A stretch of DNA of 64,000 bases from Raffaelea ambrosiae (taxonomy: Eukaryota; Ascomycota; Sordariomycetes; Ophiostomatales; Ophiostomataceae): contig PCDI01000006.1 of assembly GCA_002778195.1 (NCBI GenBank), positions 1,865,950 to 1,929,949 of the forward strand, given 5' to 3'. Under the pieces are notes generated by a model, which searched no databases, was not told the DNA's origin, and saw nothing but the letters and a program-made list of their open reading frames with translations. This document shows positions 1 to 12,273 of this stretch, piece after piece. Within the stretch, counting starts at the first letter, position 1, and each line of letters opens with the position of its first letter. Position numbers and translations under genes: made by a program.

Positions 1-2262
1 TTGGCTTGTGCCCTTTTCGGCGGGACCATTGGCTTTTCCTGTAGCCTCTTTTACGTACGAGCACTCGTTGGCGGCGTTGCGGAGCCGTCGTCGGCAAGGC
101 TCGAGCTGCTTTTTATGCGGAACCGGCAAAAAAGGGGGAGGGGGAGAGGGAGGGAGGCAGCGAATGGAGTCGAAGTCTGGGCATGACTGGGGGCCGGGAG
201 TTGGGGAGTCTGGGCAGCGCAACAGTCATTGGTATTCTATCTGGAATATGCAGGGTTCTTTTCCCATCCCACAGCGAAAGCGGACCGACGTTGTCGACGA
301 CGATCACTGCAAGGGCGCCGATTCTCGCCGACGACGATGGCCGTCCGACGGGGGGAAGGGGGTGCCGGGAGACAGACAACGACTCTGGAGGCGAGCTGGA
401 AGCGAGCTGGAAGTGACCTTGGAACGCCGGGGATGCACTCATCTTACATGTAATTTGTTACAGGTCTCTGCACATGCAATGCTGCTTGCCATGAAGAAAT
501 GGCCGCCCAATTATGGAGCCGGTCCGTTGGAGGTCGTCCGGACTAACGGTTTGCCGGTGGTTGGCTGGCCGGGGGCGGTGACGCATAGCGAGTTGAAGCG
601 AGTTGGGTGAATCAGCTGCGTGCATTGCGTGCATTGCGTGCTTTGCAGGCTTTGCAGGCTTTGCGCGCTTTGCGTTGTGCGTGCTTGCTTTTCATTCTTC
701 ACCCACACCCGTGATATCTCTCCTGTTCGTTATGCCTTCCCCAGCCGGGCTGATATGCCGGCATGTCGTTCCTTCCTATTTGGAGGGGCCAATTCTTTAA
801 TTCTGGGTTGTTTGGGGAAATGCAAAACGGCAAGTGGCCGACCGCAGGCAGAGCCTGGCCAAAATTTGGAGAACCCCCCCCCTGCACACGCCAACGGCTG
901 TTTTTGGTAAGAACCAATGTGTTGATATCTGCAATGGATCGCTCCTTCCCCCGCGCACAACGAACAACGAACAACGAACAGAGTGCAGACCGCATGCGAA
1001 GCAATGCGTGACCCAAGCCAACACGATTGCCATTACGCATTCGAGCACGAATGGCTGCTGCGCATGCACACACGAAGCAGACCCCCCCCCAGTTATTTCC
1101 TCTCTGGGCTGCCCATTGGTGCGTGGGTTCACTAGTGCCGTGCCTTTTTGCAGGCCTTTGCAACACTTTGGTCCTGTTATTTGGTGTCCCTTCCCTTTTT
1201 ATTTTTTTGCTCGTCTTGTGGACAGTCCAGAGGGCTCCACTATGGAGGAATCCTGACTAGAGCCAAATAAATTAAAAGAAAAAGTCAAAAGAAAAAAAAA
1301 AAGAAATCAAGCCAAATCAAAGAGAAATGATACTCCCTCGCACACCAAAAGGCCCGCGAACCAGCCGCAACCCATCAGCGACACCAAGCCCAAGAGGGAC
1401 AGAGCACAGAGCAGCCGCTAGCAGTGATGTCGTATATCCCCCAGAAATCAGAGAGGACCCATACCACCAACCCACGTAACTAAACCAACTCGCCTGCGCC
1501 CACCCACCCCCTTTGCCAGACCAAGCAGAGGCCAAGAAAAAGTCACCGTCCACGTTTGACACCAGTATCCCCTGTGCGTGATTGGCCCCAACCAGGGGCC
1601 GTTGGGGGGGGGGGGCTTTAGTGCATGTCTGCGATCCTCCAGCACGAAGGACACGAGGCAGAGACAGAGACAGGAAGAAACAGGCGATGGTACAGACTAT
1701 AGCAGCAGGCGAGTCAGAACGAGAGACAGGAACATGGATGGCCTTCTCGCGTACAGAGACAGTCGCATGCTGGGAGCTCTCCCTCTCCTGGCTTGCCTAC
1801 CAACGCAGAATGGGCCCGGATTGACAATGGGCCAGGCAAAAGCGCCCAATAACGTGTTATACACTAGCAGCGCCGAAGCGTCGCCCATGGTGGTATTGTC
1901 CCGTCCCATCCTTTGGCTGCGCCTTGGTGCGTCCGCGTGCAGCTCTTGCATGGGGGGGGGCCTGGCTGGTCCCTGCGGCCTTGTCGCCGAAGAACCGTCG
2001 TATTTACTTCGATTTCCGTGGATTTACAGAGCAAGTGATCCGCGCCCCCCCCCCCAAAAGCAAAATGCTGCAGCATCGTCGATGGACATGCCAAATCATA
2101 CGCAGGCAGTACGTGAGCAATACTCGCACGCAGCCATTCGGGAAGCGTTTTTCCATTTTGGCAGAACAACGTCCCCCCCCTGGCCTTTTTTAGTTCTTCT
2201 GCTTCCTGTTTCTCGGTTTCTCTGCACGTTTCCTGACATCCTCGCATGTATCTCACATGTAC

Positions 2263-2347
2263 TGACCTCCAGACCTGACCTCCAGACTTGATCTCCAGAC
2301 TTGACCTCCAGACTTGACCTCCAGACTTGACCTCCAGACTTGGCCTC
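2263..2347. repeat. 13-bp tandem repeat (about 6.5 copies)
   Basis: The unit TGACCTCCAGACT is repeated head to tail about six and a half times with single-base variants (ACC for ACT, GATCTCC for GACCTCC). It is followed after a short spacer by a separate 9-bp TGCTCCATC repeat. It lies in intergenic DNA. Confidence 0.9.
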
Positions 2348-2512
2348 CTCCAGGGAACCCTGACTTTTTGTTTGCTTCACCTCCATGTTCATCTGCCTCC
2401 GTTTGCTCCATTTGCTCCATCTACTCCATCTGCTCCATCTGCTCCATCTGCTCCATCGCTCCATCTGCCTCTATCTCGTCTCCAGAGCCCACTCACACTC
2501 ATGCACCCAATG

Positions 2513-2515
2513 GCA

Positions 2516-2547
<32 letters not shown>

Positions 2548-2590
2548 CACACTCACTCACTCACTCACCCGCTCACTCTCACACACACGC
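2513..2590. repeat. CA-rich microsatellite
   Basis: A compound run passes from GCAC repeats to CA, then CTCA, then CACA. It is intergenic. Confidence 0.85.
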
Positions 2591-5500
2591 TGTCTCTCTT
2601 CGTGTCTCTCTCTCGCTCGCCCACACACCGTCATTTGCCTCTGGCCTTTTGCCTCCCACCCACCCCCGGCTTTCAACTGTCCATACACAGTGGCCCGTAT
2701 TCTTCTGACCCGGACCTGGCATCCTTTCCCCCTATCTGCCCATTCCCCAGCCCGGGACCCCCGCCACCGCATCGTCGATTCTCCAGACGGCGTCTGCACG
2801 CAGGCGATCCCCACAAGAGTGTGAATAGCGCAAAGGTGAATGGGCAGGCCTTTTTCTGGAGTCGTGCAATGCGTGCATGGGCTGAGTCAGTTGGTCCATG
2901 TCCATACCCGTGCATTCACAGTGTTGCTTTGTTCTTTCTTTGCCTTTGCGTCCATTGCGTTCATTGCGTTCATTGCGCCCATTGGGTCCTTCACTCATTG
3001 AGAATCCATTGTGCGCATTGTTTCATTGTGCTCTGTACATCGTCAACGAGTTGTATGCACCCAATACAAACTACCCTGAAACGCGCACCTGCATACAACA
3101 AGCCATGCACACTGGCCTTGTCTTGCTTCCGTTCTGTGACTCGATCGCTCTTGCCTGCCCTGCTCGCACGCGGCTCGTCCAGCGTCGCCCTTGGTCGGGT
3201 CCGCCCCGCATGGACTTCCCTCGTTGATTTGCTCTTGTTCCCCCCATCCACCCCTACACTCGCACGCCTGGCCATCCCTCCCACACTTTTGTTCCCACCC
3301 CCCAACCAACGCAACGCTGCCCTCGTGCACAGGGGCCCCATCATGCATGTAGCTGCTCCGTATCCTCACGGGTCTGGAGCGCATCTTGTTCGGACGGCCA
3401 CCGAAGCACAGAAACAAAAAAAAATCAAAAAAAAAAATCAAAAAAATCAAAAAAATCAAAAATCAAAAAAATCTCTCCGTGTGTGGCACAGCCACTTACA
3501 CACCGATGCTGGCGGCTGCAGGGTCCGTCTCCGATCGCCAGCACGGGCGGCTGACGATAGAAAAGGGCAAGCGGAAGCGTGACAGCGTCGTGTCCATGTT
3601 GTGTTGCTGTTCTGCGCATGTCTGTGCTGTCTCTGTGGTCTCTGTGGTCTCTGTGGTCTCTGTGGTCTCTGGTCTTTGTAGTCTCTGTCTGGTCTCTGGC
3701 CTGACCTTGTCTTCCTGGCCTGCTTGTCTTCCTTCCTTGCCTTGTCTTCCTTCCTGGCCTTGTCTTCATGATCTCGCCCCCCCTCCCAGCTCCTCCATCT
3801 TCCTGCGTCAGCCCTGCAGTCCGCGTGCATGGACCCCTCCCCCCCCGTCCCCTCGTGCACCATATGTGGCCTGCCTGGCCTCGCGTCTCACGACAAAATC
3901 ACCTTTTCGCTTAAGTAATGCGTGCCTGCCAGCTCGACGTGTGCGCGCAAAACACACCAGGACGGTGCTGCCCAGACTTTGGGGATCCTCCCTCGACCTC
4001 TCAGCGGGTACGCGCTCTCTGTACATGGCCCTGTTGAGTTTGGCGTCCGCGTGTGGGCAGCATTAGTCCTGTTTGGCCCAATCTTTTTTGCTTGGTTGTC
4101 TCCTTTTTCTCTCGCTCCTAAGGCGCAAGGCCAAACAACCTGGGGCTGCTAGTCAGGTGTAAGTCTTTGTTTTTTTGTTTTTTCGCCTCTCGAGGAGCAA
4201 ATAATGCGAAACTACTAGTCAGTGACCAGCCCGAGCACCCTGTCCTGTCCCTCTCTCCTCTTGGAGCCCTTATCCACCCTTGCCCACCTTGCCCACTCGC
4301 CTCTCCACCCCCCTGTCCCTCCCCATACTTTTCTGGCGCCCGCTGCTTTTTTGTTACTTTCGCTCTGCTTCTCTTTGGTCCGTCCGCCGCCTGGCCGGCC
4401 CCATCCCAGGAGAACCCTCTTTCTCCTCGTTTCTGCACAAGGGCGCCACAAGGCCGCGCCGTTTTGACAGCAAGAGACGCCGTTACCGTGCCCAGTCTCT
4501 GCGTGGCTGCTCCAGAACATCCCCAGGTGACTTGCTTGATACTTATATGACCCAAAACTACCCACCGGCCGTCTCCACTCTTTTTTTTCTGTGCTCGTCT
4601 TTCTGTCTGTCTTGGGAGGGGGGGTTCTCTTCCTGGTCTTTTTCTGATCTTTTCCTGCTGCCTTCTGTTCCTTTTTTCTGTTTCTGTTTCTGATCTTGTT
4701 TTCTTCTCTCTTTTCTCTCTTGTTCTGTTTCCTCTTTCCCTCTCTCTCTCTCTCTCTTCTTCCTCCCTCTCTGTCTCTCTCTCGCTGCCCCCCTCTGGCT
4801 TTCCCTTCCCCAGTCCTTTGATTTTGTTTTCGCCTTCCTTTCCTTGCTCCCTTCCCCGTCCCCCTCCAAGTCGCCGCCACGCCGTTCCTGGTGTCTTTCT
4901 TGTCTGTCCAATTAGAAAATCTCCACTCTTCCGTACGCACCCACTGCTTCTGTTGTACTCGCCCAGTACTCGCGGGACGCACTCACTCCGTGTACGTCTT
5001 CCGTGCTCTTCCTCGATTCGCACTTGCTCGCACTCTCTGCACGCCGTCTCCGTCCAATCCGTCCAAACTTTTTGGGGGAACACCGCCTGTACTTCCGTAC
5101 TCCGTGTGGCCTTCCTGTGCTGTTCATCCCTCCCGTTCCTGCTCCAGAGACTCCGTGTACCCACTCAGCCTCTCCATTCCTCCCTTTTCGAGGAGTCCGC
5201 CCAATCATCCCAAATTTGTTTCCTCACTCACCCTTCTTTCTCTCTTGTGGGTGTCCTTGAAACGCGCCCGTCGCCCATCCGCAGGATACTCGCACATTTC
5301 CGGTCCTCTTCCTCCCCTCCTTCTTCTTTCCTCCTCTCCCTCGCCGGGGGAAAGCAAGCCTTTACACTCGGACAAAAAGAAAAATCGAAACAACCCCTCC
5401 CCCGAAACACTCCGGCCTCTAGTTCTGACGAGGTCACATTCATGTCTCCTAGTTCCTCCAGTCTCCCTCCGGAACCAGAAGACGAGGACTGTCGAAGATA

Positions 5501-5742
5501 TCCGGATCCGCAATAAGGTCCGGAGCCCACGAACGGAGTAGTCCACGAAAAGGCGCCTCCAGCAGCCTGACCCGAGAACAGCAAACCCGTCTGCTGCTGC
5601 CCGCCATTGGCAGGCTTGTACACGTCCGCTTCACACGTCCGCTTCGCACGTCCGTTCTCCACGTCCCGTCTCCAGCCCACGAGCCGCAACCACAGCTTGC
5701 TTGCCTTTCCCCGCTTCCCCATTCCCCATCCTAGCAGCAACC

Positions 5743-8700
5743 ATGGACGACCTTTCCAGCCCCAATTCCTCCATCATGAGCGTCTTCGACGGCGGCCACA
5801 GCACCGACGTCATGATGCAGGACGAGGACATGTCTCCCTTTAGTGGCAGCATCAGCCACGGCCCCGCCAAGACCTACCCCAGCCATGAGGACGGCAGCAA
5901 CAGCAGCAGCCACAACAGCAGCAGCAATCACAACAACAGCAACAACAACAGCAGCGCTACGACTACGAAGCCGGTGATGCTCCTGCCGGCCTTGGAATCC
6001 AAACCTCCTGCTGCCGGGTCGCCGGTGTTGGCTGCCGCTCCGGCCCACGGGGCCGCCAGCCTCGCCGCCTCCGCCGCGAGTGGCACCCCTTCCACGAACC
6101 CGCCGGGCCAGCGGAAACGTCGCGGCAAGCGGACCGGCGAGAAGAAAGACGGCGACAAGTCGTCCACGGCTGGCGAGAACAACAACAGCAACAACGGCAA
6201 CAGCAACAGCAACAACAACCCGAACACGACGACCAACGCGGCCGGCAAGGTGATCAAGCGGCGCGCGGCGCGGGCGTGCGTGAGCTGCCGCAACCGCAAG
6301 GTGCGCTGCGACGTGGTGGAGACGTTTCCGTGCGGGAACTGTCGCTGGGACAAGATCGAGTGTGTCGTGCAGGAGGGCCGGCGGCGCCGGCGCGGCCTCT
6401 TCAACCGCGACAGTGCCGCCGCCGCCGCCAGCAATGGCAATGCCAACGGCAGCACGGGCAGCGACTTCCACAGCCACAGCCACAGCCACGACCACACACA
6501 CGGCCACGGCCACAGCCACAGCATCGTCACCAACGGCTCCGACGGCAGCATGAGCGGCTTCGGCGGCGGCTTTGCCCTGGGCGCGTCCCACGTTGCCCAT
6601 TCGACGTCCTCGACGCTGTCCCAGGGCGACAACCCGGGTGTTTCGTTTGGCGCAGCCTCGGACTTCAGCATGCGACTCGGTAAGTGCTCTCTCTGTGCGC
6701 CTGGGTGCGTCCTCGCCCATTTCCTTCTCCTGCCACTTCCTCTTTGAATGCCTGCACTCTTTCACCTCTCTTCTGCCCTCTTCCCTTTTGCCTCTTTCTT
6801 CTTTGCCTTATCCCCCCTGCTCGCAGGGTGGCAAGGAGGACTGAGCGGGACACCTAATTCAAAATAATGGGGACACGCACAAACTATCCAAAACTGTCCA
6901 AACTACCTACACTACCCAAACCACCCTACCCAGACTACCCAGACTACCCAAAAACACGCAGCTAGCCAGCCATTGAGAATTGCGCTAATTCGACTGACCC
7001 TTCTTCCTTCCTCTGCCCTTGTTAAAGCCGCAGCAGCTCAACAACCAGCCCGTCTTGGCGCCAGCGGCGGCAATCCGCTGCTGCTGCCCAAGACCTCGAC
7101 GACCACCAGCAGTAGCAGCAATGGTGTCCAACCCGGCACTGCTGCTGCTGCTGCTACTGCTACTGCCGCGATCGCAGCAGCCGCCGCCGATCCCGTCGTT
7201 TCTTCTGCGCCGCTTCTCCTGCCGGCCTTCCCGCTGCTGCCCGTCAATGGCCTCCTCGGCGACCCGCACCAGCAGGTGTCGGCGCTGCTGCCCGGCTTCA
7301 TCCGCCCGCTGCCGCCGCGCATGGCGCCCGAAGACATTGTCTACCTGCACAGCAAAGGAACGTTCACGCTGCCCGACGAGACCCTGCAGCGGGCGCTGCT
7401 GCACGCCTATGTCGAGTTTGTGCACCCGTACATGCCGCTGCTCGAGCTGCAGCCCTTCTTGACGACGATCAGCGCCCGCGATGGCCAGAACGGCACCATC
7501 AGTCTGTTGCTGTACCATGCCGTGATGTTTGCGGCGGCGGCATTTGTGCCGGCCAAGTATCTCAAGGCCGTGGGTTTCAATCGGCGTCGGGAGGCCCGGA
7601 AGTCGTTTTTTATGAAAGCGAGAGTGAGTTCTTTCGTTTTCTTTTCTTCTTCTTCTTTCTTCTTTCATTTTCATTCTCTCTTCTGAACCACACTGACCGA
7701 CCCCCCAGTGCCTCTACGACTTCGACTACGAATCCGACCGCCTGACGCTCGTCCAGGCGCTGCTGCTCATGACGTACTGGTACGAGACGCCCGACGACCA
7801 GAAGGACACCTGGCACTGGATGGGCGTGGCGGTGTCGCTGGCCCACACGATCGGGCTGCACCGCGACCCGCGCACGACGGGCGAGCCGGTGCGGCGCCAG
7901 AAGCTGCGGAAGCTGCTCTGGTGGTGCTGCTTCATGCGCGACCGCATGATCGCGCTGGGCATGCGGCGGCCGAAGCGCATCCGCAGCGAGGACGCCGACG
8001 TGCCCATGCTGGTGCCCAGCGACTTTGAAATGGCCATCCTGCCCGACGACATCGACGCGGTGCCGCCCGCCTGCCGGCTGGTGCGCGACCTCGACATGCA
8101 GCAGCAGCTGGCCGAGCTGTGCGTGGAAAAGGCCAAGCTGTGCGTGCTCGTCGGCCAGATGCTGCACCAGCAGTACACCATCCTGCCGCGCGGTCGCCAG
8201 GCGCGGGCGGGCAGCAGCAGCAGCGGCAGCGGCAGCAACGGCTGCGGCTCCGGATCCGGAGGCGGCTCCGGCAACGGCGACGGCAGCGACGGCGCCACCA
8301 GCGGCTCGTCGTCGTCGGGCGTGAGCATCATCCACAACAGCACCATGATGCTCTTCCCCAACCGCGCGGTCAGCGACGACGGCAAGGGCAACGGCCCCAG
8401 CGTGGTGGACAAGATCGACGCCAAGCTGCGGTCGTGGCTGCTGGCGCTGCCGCTGTCGTGCCGCTATGCCGCGCTGACGCCGTCGGACGTGCAGAACGGC
8501 CGCGCCACCGTGGCCGTGCAGCGCACGCTGCTGCACCTGGTCTACCACACCACCATGTCGGCCCTGCACCGGCCGCGCATCCAGCCCGTGGCCGCCGGCG
8601 CGCCCATGCTGCCGCTGGAGCAGCAGGAGTTCTCGCGCGCGCGCGTGCGCGACGCCGCCGACTGCGTCACGCGCATGGGCGGCGAGATGCTGCGCCTGCG

Positions 8701-9841
8701 CCTGGAGCCGTACCTGCCCACGGCCGGCGTCACCGTGTTCCTGCCCGCCATGTTTGCCCACCTGCTGGACATCAAGGGCGGCGTCCCGCGCGAGCGCCGC
8801 CAGCAGGCCGTCCTGGGCTTCCTCACCTGCATGCGCATCATGGAGAGCCTGCGCGACACCTATGCCGCGGCCGAGATTGCCAAGGGCTTTGTGGAGTCGC
8901 TGCTCAAGAAGGCCGGCATCGACCTGGCGTCCGTGCTGAGCTTTGCCGACGAGATGGGCGGCGGCGGTCACCACCTGGCATCCCTGCCACCACCGCCACC
9001 GCCCGAATCGAGCACCGGCGCGAGCACGCCGATCCACGGCACGTCCGTGTCGCTGCTCAACGCCACGTCCAACGTGGGCGTGCCGTACACGGAAGACGGG
9101 CTGGCGCACGCGCACGCGTCGTCGTCGATGTACGGGGGGGGCCACACGCCCAAGGCGGCGGCGGCGCGGATCACACCGCCGGCGGACAACCACATTGGAC
9201 ACAACCACAGCAACCACGACAACAACAACAACAGCAACCACAACATGCACATCAACATCAACATCAGCAACGTCAACGGAAACGTCAACGGAAACGTCGA
9301 CAACACCGACTCGTACCTGCCGACGCCCGTGACCGGGAACCGGATGATGGCCGCGCCGAGCCAGCCGGCCCAACCGACCCATGGTCATGACAGCTTGAGT
9401 CACAACACTGTCGACGCTGTCGACCACACTATCGACCACCAGTACGACAGCAACAACGGCAGCACGAATAACAACAACAACAGCAGCAACAGCAGCAGCA
9501 GCAACAACAACATCAACACAATGGCTCTCGATGCCAGCACGGTGGCCGCGGTCGTGGCCAACCTGGCGGCCACGACCGGCCATACGACGACGACGATGAC
9601 CACCACCACCACCAACAACAACAACGACCAGTCCTGGGGCATGACCCCGTCGACGAGCGCGGTCTCAGACGACCCGTTCGAGTGGGACGGCACGGGCGTG
9701 ACCGACTCCGGCGCGACCAAGCTGGACTTTGACCAGTGGCTGGACTTCCCGCCCGAGGGCATGGGCAGCAGCACCGAGCATTCCTTTGCCGGGCTCTTCA
9801 GCGCCAATTTTGGCAACGACGTAATGAACACGGATCTGTGA
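5743..9841 (+). CDS. Zn2Cys6 transcription factor, Ctf1-like, fungal MHR domain
   Basis: This is a nuclear DNA-binding regulator. The proposed exons are 5743-6679, 7028-7623 (or from 7034 or 7037, also in phase) and 7709-9841, giving about 1,220 residues. The start is ATG 5743 with an AACCATGG context. A Zn2Cys6 cluster near residues 178-206 has spacing C-X2-C-X6-C-X7-C-X2-C-X6-C and follows a basic KRRAARAC segment. The middle homology region runs from about residue 428 to 800 and contains the DYESDRLTLVQALLL helix and the GLHRDP motif typical of the fungal_trans family. The zinc cluster and MHR resemble cutinase regulators Ctf1-alpha and Ctf1-beta; this rests on memory of the family, so the target genes are not claimed. 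Both ends are Asn/Ser/Gly-rich, and a His-Ser-rich tract follows the zinc cluster. The first intron (about 350 nt) has several possible acceptors; the second (7624-7708) is clean. At about 1,220 residues it is longer than the usual 700-950 because of low-complexity insertions. Confidence 0.9.
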
Positions 9842-12273
9842 GAGTTGGGGGGATTTTTGCATGACGGGTTGGGGGTTTATTGTATGAGGGCTCTTTCGTG
9901 TCTTGGGTTTCTTTCTGGGATTTGTTCATGGTTCGGGTGCTCCTGGATTCATTCTTGATTCTCCTGGGGACTTGTTCTGGGAACTCCAATCTTCTGGCGT
10001 TGTCGGACTCAAAAAGATCTTACCGTTTTTCGACTGGGAGGTGGTTGGACATGATGCTAGGAACGATTTGGGAAGTCCTTTTTTTTTTGGTGTTCGCGAC
10101 AAAATGCTGTCGTTATCCTCGTAACTTGATCGTAACTTTTTCAAAAACAGGGCTCCTAGAGACCTTGTTTCCATTCCAGTAAATCCCAGTAAAGAGCGAA
10201 AATAAGAAAGCAAGACTTGAGACGAATGGCAAGTTGATAGAACCGCCGTGGAAATAAGGTGCCTCAAGACTGAGATGTGCCTGAATGAAAACAAACACTT
10301 TCGTGAGACGGCCAAAACGCTCTCAATTCTACGCAAAGTCGTAAGATATGCTTCCTTCACTGTCGTGCATATGCAGGTATCCCGCCACCAACCTTGCCTG
10401 GCAGAACCACTCTGTCGGGCAGGGACACGGCCTGCAAACGCGGCGGGGCCCTTGCATGGGGGCAACAAGGGCCCTTTAACAAGAGACAAGGATGCGGCCA
10501 GACGGACAAGGAGCCCCCTCTCCACAACACCGCCATAGCTGCTACTTGTCTATTAACCAGAAGCAATCAGTATCCATGCATTGTCATCCCAGAAAGGGCG
10601 TGCCTTCCGCGCGGGTGTTCGCCTTCGGTATGAAGTGCTCCTCCCTCTTATGGGAGCACAGACCAGAGCGCTATGCCGTCTTCTGTCGTTCTTTCTTCTT
10701 TGGGAATGATTGAATGGTCACGTTTCTTTTTCTTTTTTTTTTTTGCTTCTTTAATTCGCCGCATAAACGTGCCTGTGTGCGTGTGTGCCCCCCCTACCGC
10801 GTAGTAATCATAATACCAATTTTAAGTTGCTTTCGCGGCGAATCAAAAACACCAGGCAGAATCACACACACACACACACGCAAGCAGGAGACAGATTTAT
10901 GCGTTGGCCCCCAAACAACAAAGCGACCGAACAGGGGCAAGAGAGGAGCCACGAACAGCAGCAAGGAGAGACGCACACGCCGTACTCTGTGCGATAGGAG
11001 GGACCAAAAAAAAAAAAAAAAGAGACAGCCCCAGCAAACAGGCGGGGAAAAGTTACGACGACAAACATCCAAGAGAGAGAGACAGAGATCTCGTCTGTGC
11101 GACAAGCGCGAACCTCCTCTGGACTGCTTGCGATCGTGTCTGGTGTCTGGTGCCTGGTGCCTGGTGCCTGGTGCTCTTGTTGTTGTCTTTCCGTCTCCCC
11201 TTTTCTTGAGCCGTCAGCCTTGCTCATGGAACACGGTGAAACACTCCGCCAAAACCTGCTTTCGTTTACGGGAACGTGAATACAGTCTTTTTTTTTTGCC
11301 TTTCCATTCTATTTTGGCTGCGATCCCGTTGGCTCATCGTCCGTCTCTCTATGGGGGCGTGGCTCCGGGTTTTTTTTTTTTTTTCCCTCCCTGCCAGTCC
11401 GTTTCCCCCCTCCATTCCCCGAGAGACACGTCTGTCTCAGCCTCTGACCGCAGCACAGCCTACGCAGCGACGAACGAGAGGAACAGCCTGACAGCCTACA
11501 GCCTGTGGGAAAGCGAGCTGCCTGCGGACAGCCTGCGGGAAAGCGAGCTGCAACCTGCGAACAGCCTGCGGGAAAGCGAGCTGCAACCCACTGAACCCCC
11601 GAGCACACGACGCGACCACGCACCGCACGACCAAGACAGACGGGACCACCAACCAGCGATCGCGACCGAGCGAGCTCCCATCCAGCACGATACCCCGAAC
11701 AGCCAACCAACCTAGACAGAGTGTCCCATTTCCGAGACACCCAGCCACCGATCCTCCCCAACACGTCCGCATCCAAACGCGGCTCGCCCATTGCCACGCA
11801 CAGCGAAGCAAAGAAGACACAGACACCGACGAGGACGGTGAACGGCCGGCGCAGAGAACAGGAAAAAAAAAAAAAATACGCCATGGAGGCAGGAAAAGAC
11901 TAGGACTCCTGTCTGAACACCACAAAAAGACGAACCTGGGGTGCAGACCGAGCCCGTCACGGAGGACCAGACTCAGACCACAAAAAGGACCAGATTCAGA
12001 GACAGAAGGACCAGATTTTAACGGAACACAGCACAAAGAAAGACCAGATACAGAGACAGAAGGACCGCCAAAGCATCCAACACCGCCACACAAAAAGGAC
12101 ATGTCTCTTCTTCTTTTCTCTAGGTCGGTGCTGGTTTCTCTGGTTTCCGTTTCTCGGGCTTCTCCTACGGTCTGATTGCCCTTTCCCGCAGGCTCTCTTC
12201 TCCCAACAACGGCGAAACAACATCACACTGTCCACACAACAACGGCCTCCCTCCCCTTTGCCTCGGAGCTACC
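9842..12273. other. Intergenic region and promoter of the GAR-domain gene
   Basis: No convincing gene is present. The frame over 10714-11715 is low-complexity and lacks any domain. Features seen are T-rich and A-rich runs, an AC run at 10863-10880, a TGGTGCC repeat near 11140-11170 and a three-copy 30-33 bp minisatellite at 11498-11590. The last 700 bases before 12274 are the likely promoter and leader of the GAR-domain gene. Confidence 0.6.
11498..11590. repeat. 30/33-bp minisatellite, three copies
   Basis: Three head-to-tail units begin at 11498, 11528 and 11561. All share ACAGCCTG-GGGAAAGCGAGCTGC. The second carries three extra bases relative to the first. It lies about 700 bp upstream of the GAR-domain start codon. 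Confidence 0.85.

Larger units (their letters stand above)
1..5742. other. Intergenic region with simple repeats, no gene seen
   Basis: No open frame here looks like protein. The long frames are translations of pyrimidine-rich or purine-rich DNA. The stretch holds GCATTGCGT-type repeats (605-690 and 2940-3030), a 13-bp tandem repeat (2263-2347), a 9-bp repeat (2404-2462), a CA/CGCA microsatellite (about 2513-2590), an A-rich ATC repeat (3413-3475) and a 10-bp TCTGTGGTCT repeat (about 3628-3675). From about 4200 to 5740 the plus strand is strongly C/T-rich, as in fungal promoters and leaders, and leads into the Zn2Cys6 gene at 5743. Confidence 0.7.

Noticed and set aside
4118..5164. 348-residue minus-strand frame, Arg/Glu-rich
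   Set aside because: It is the reverse of a pyrimidine-rich promoter. The product is repetitive charged sequence with no domain.
7610..9583. 657-residue minus-strand frame
   Set aside because: It is the antisense shadow of the Ctf1-like factor's GC-rich third exon and consists of Val/Ala/His/Arg repeats.
10714..11715. 333-residue plus-strand frame
   Set aside because: It has no domain and spans homopolymers and a minisatellite. Its composition is that of a leader.
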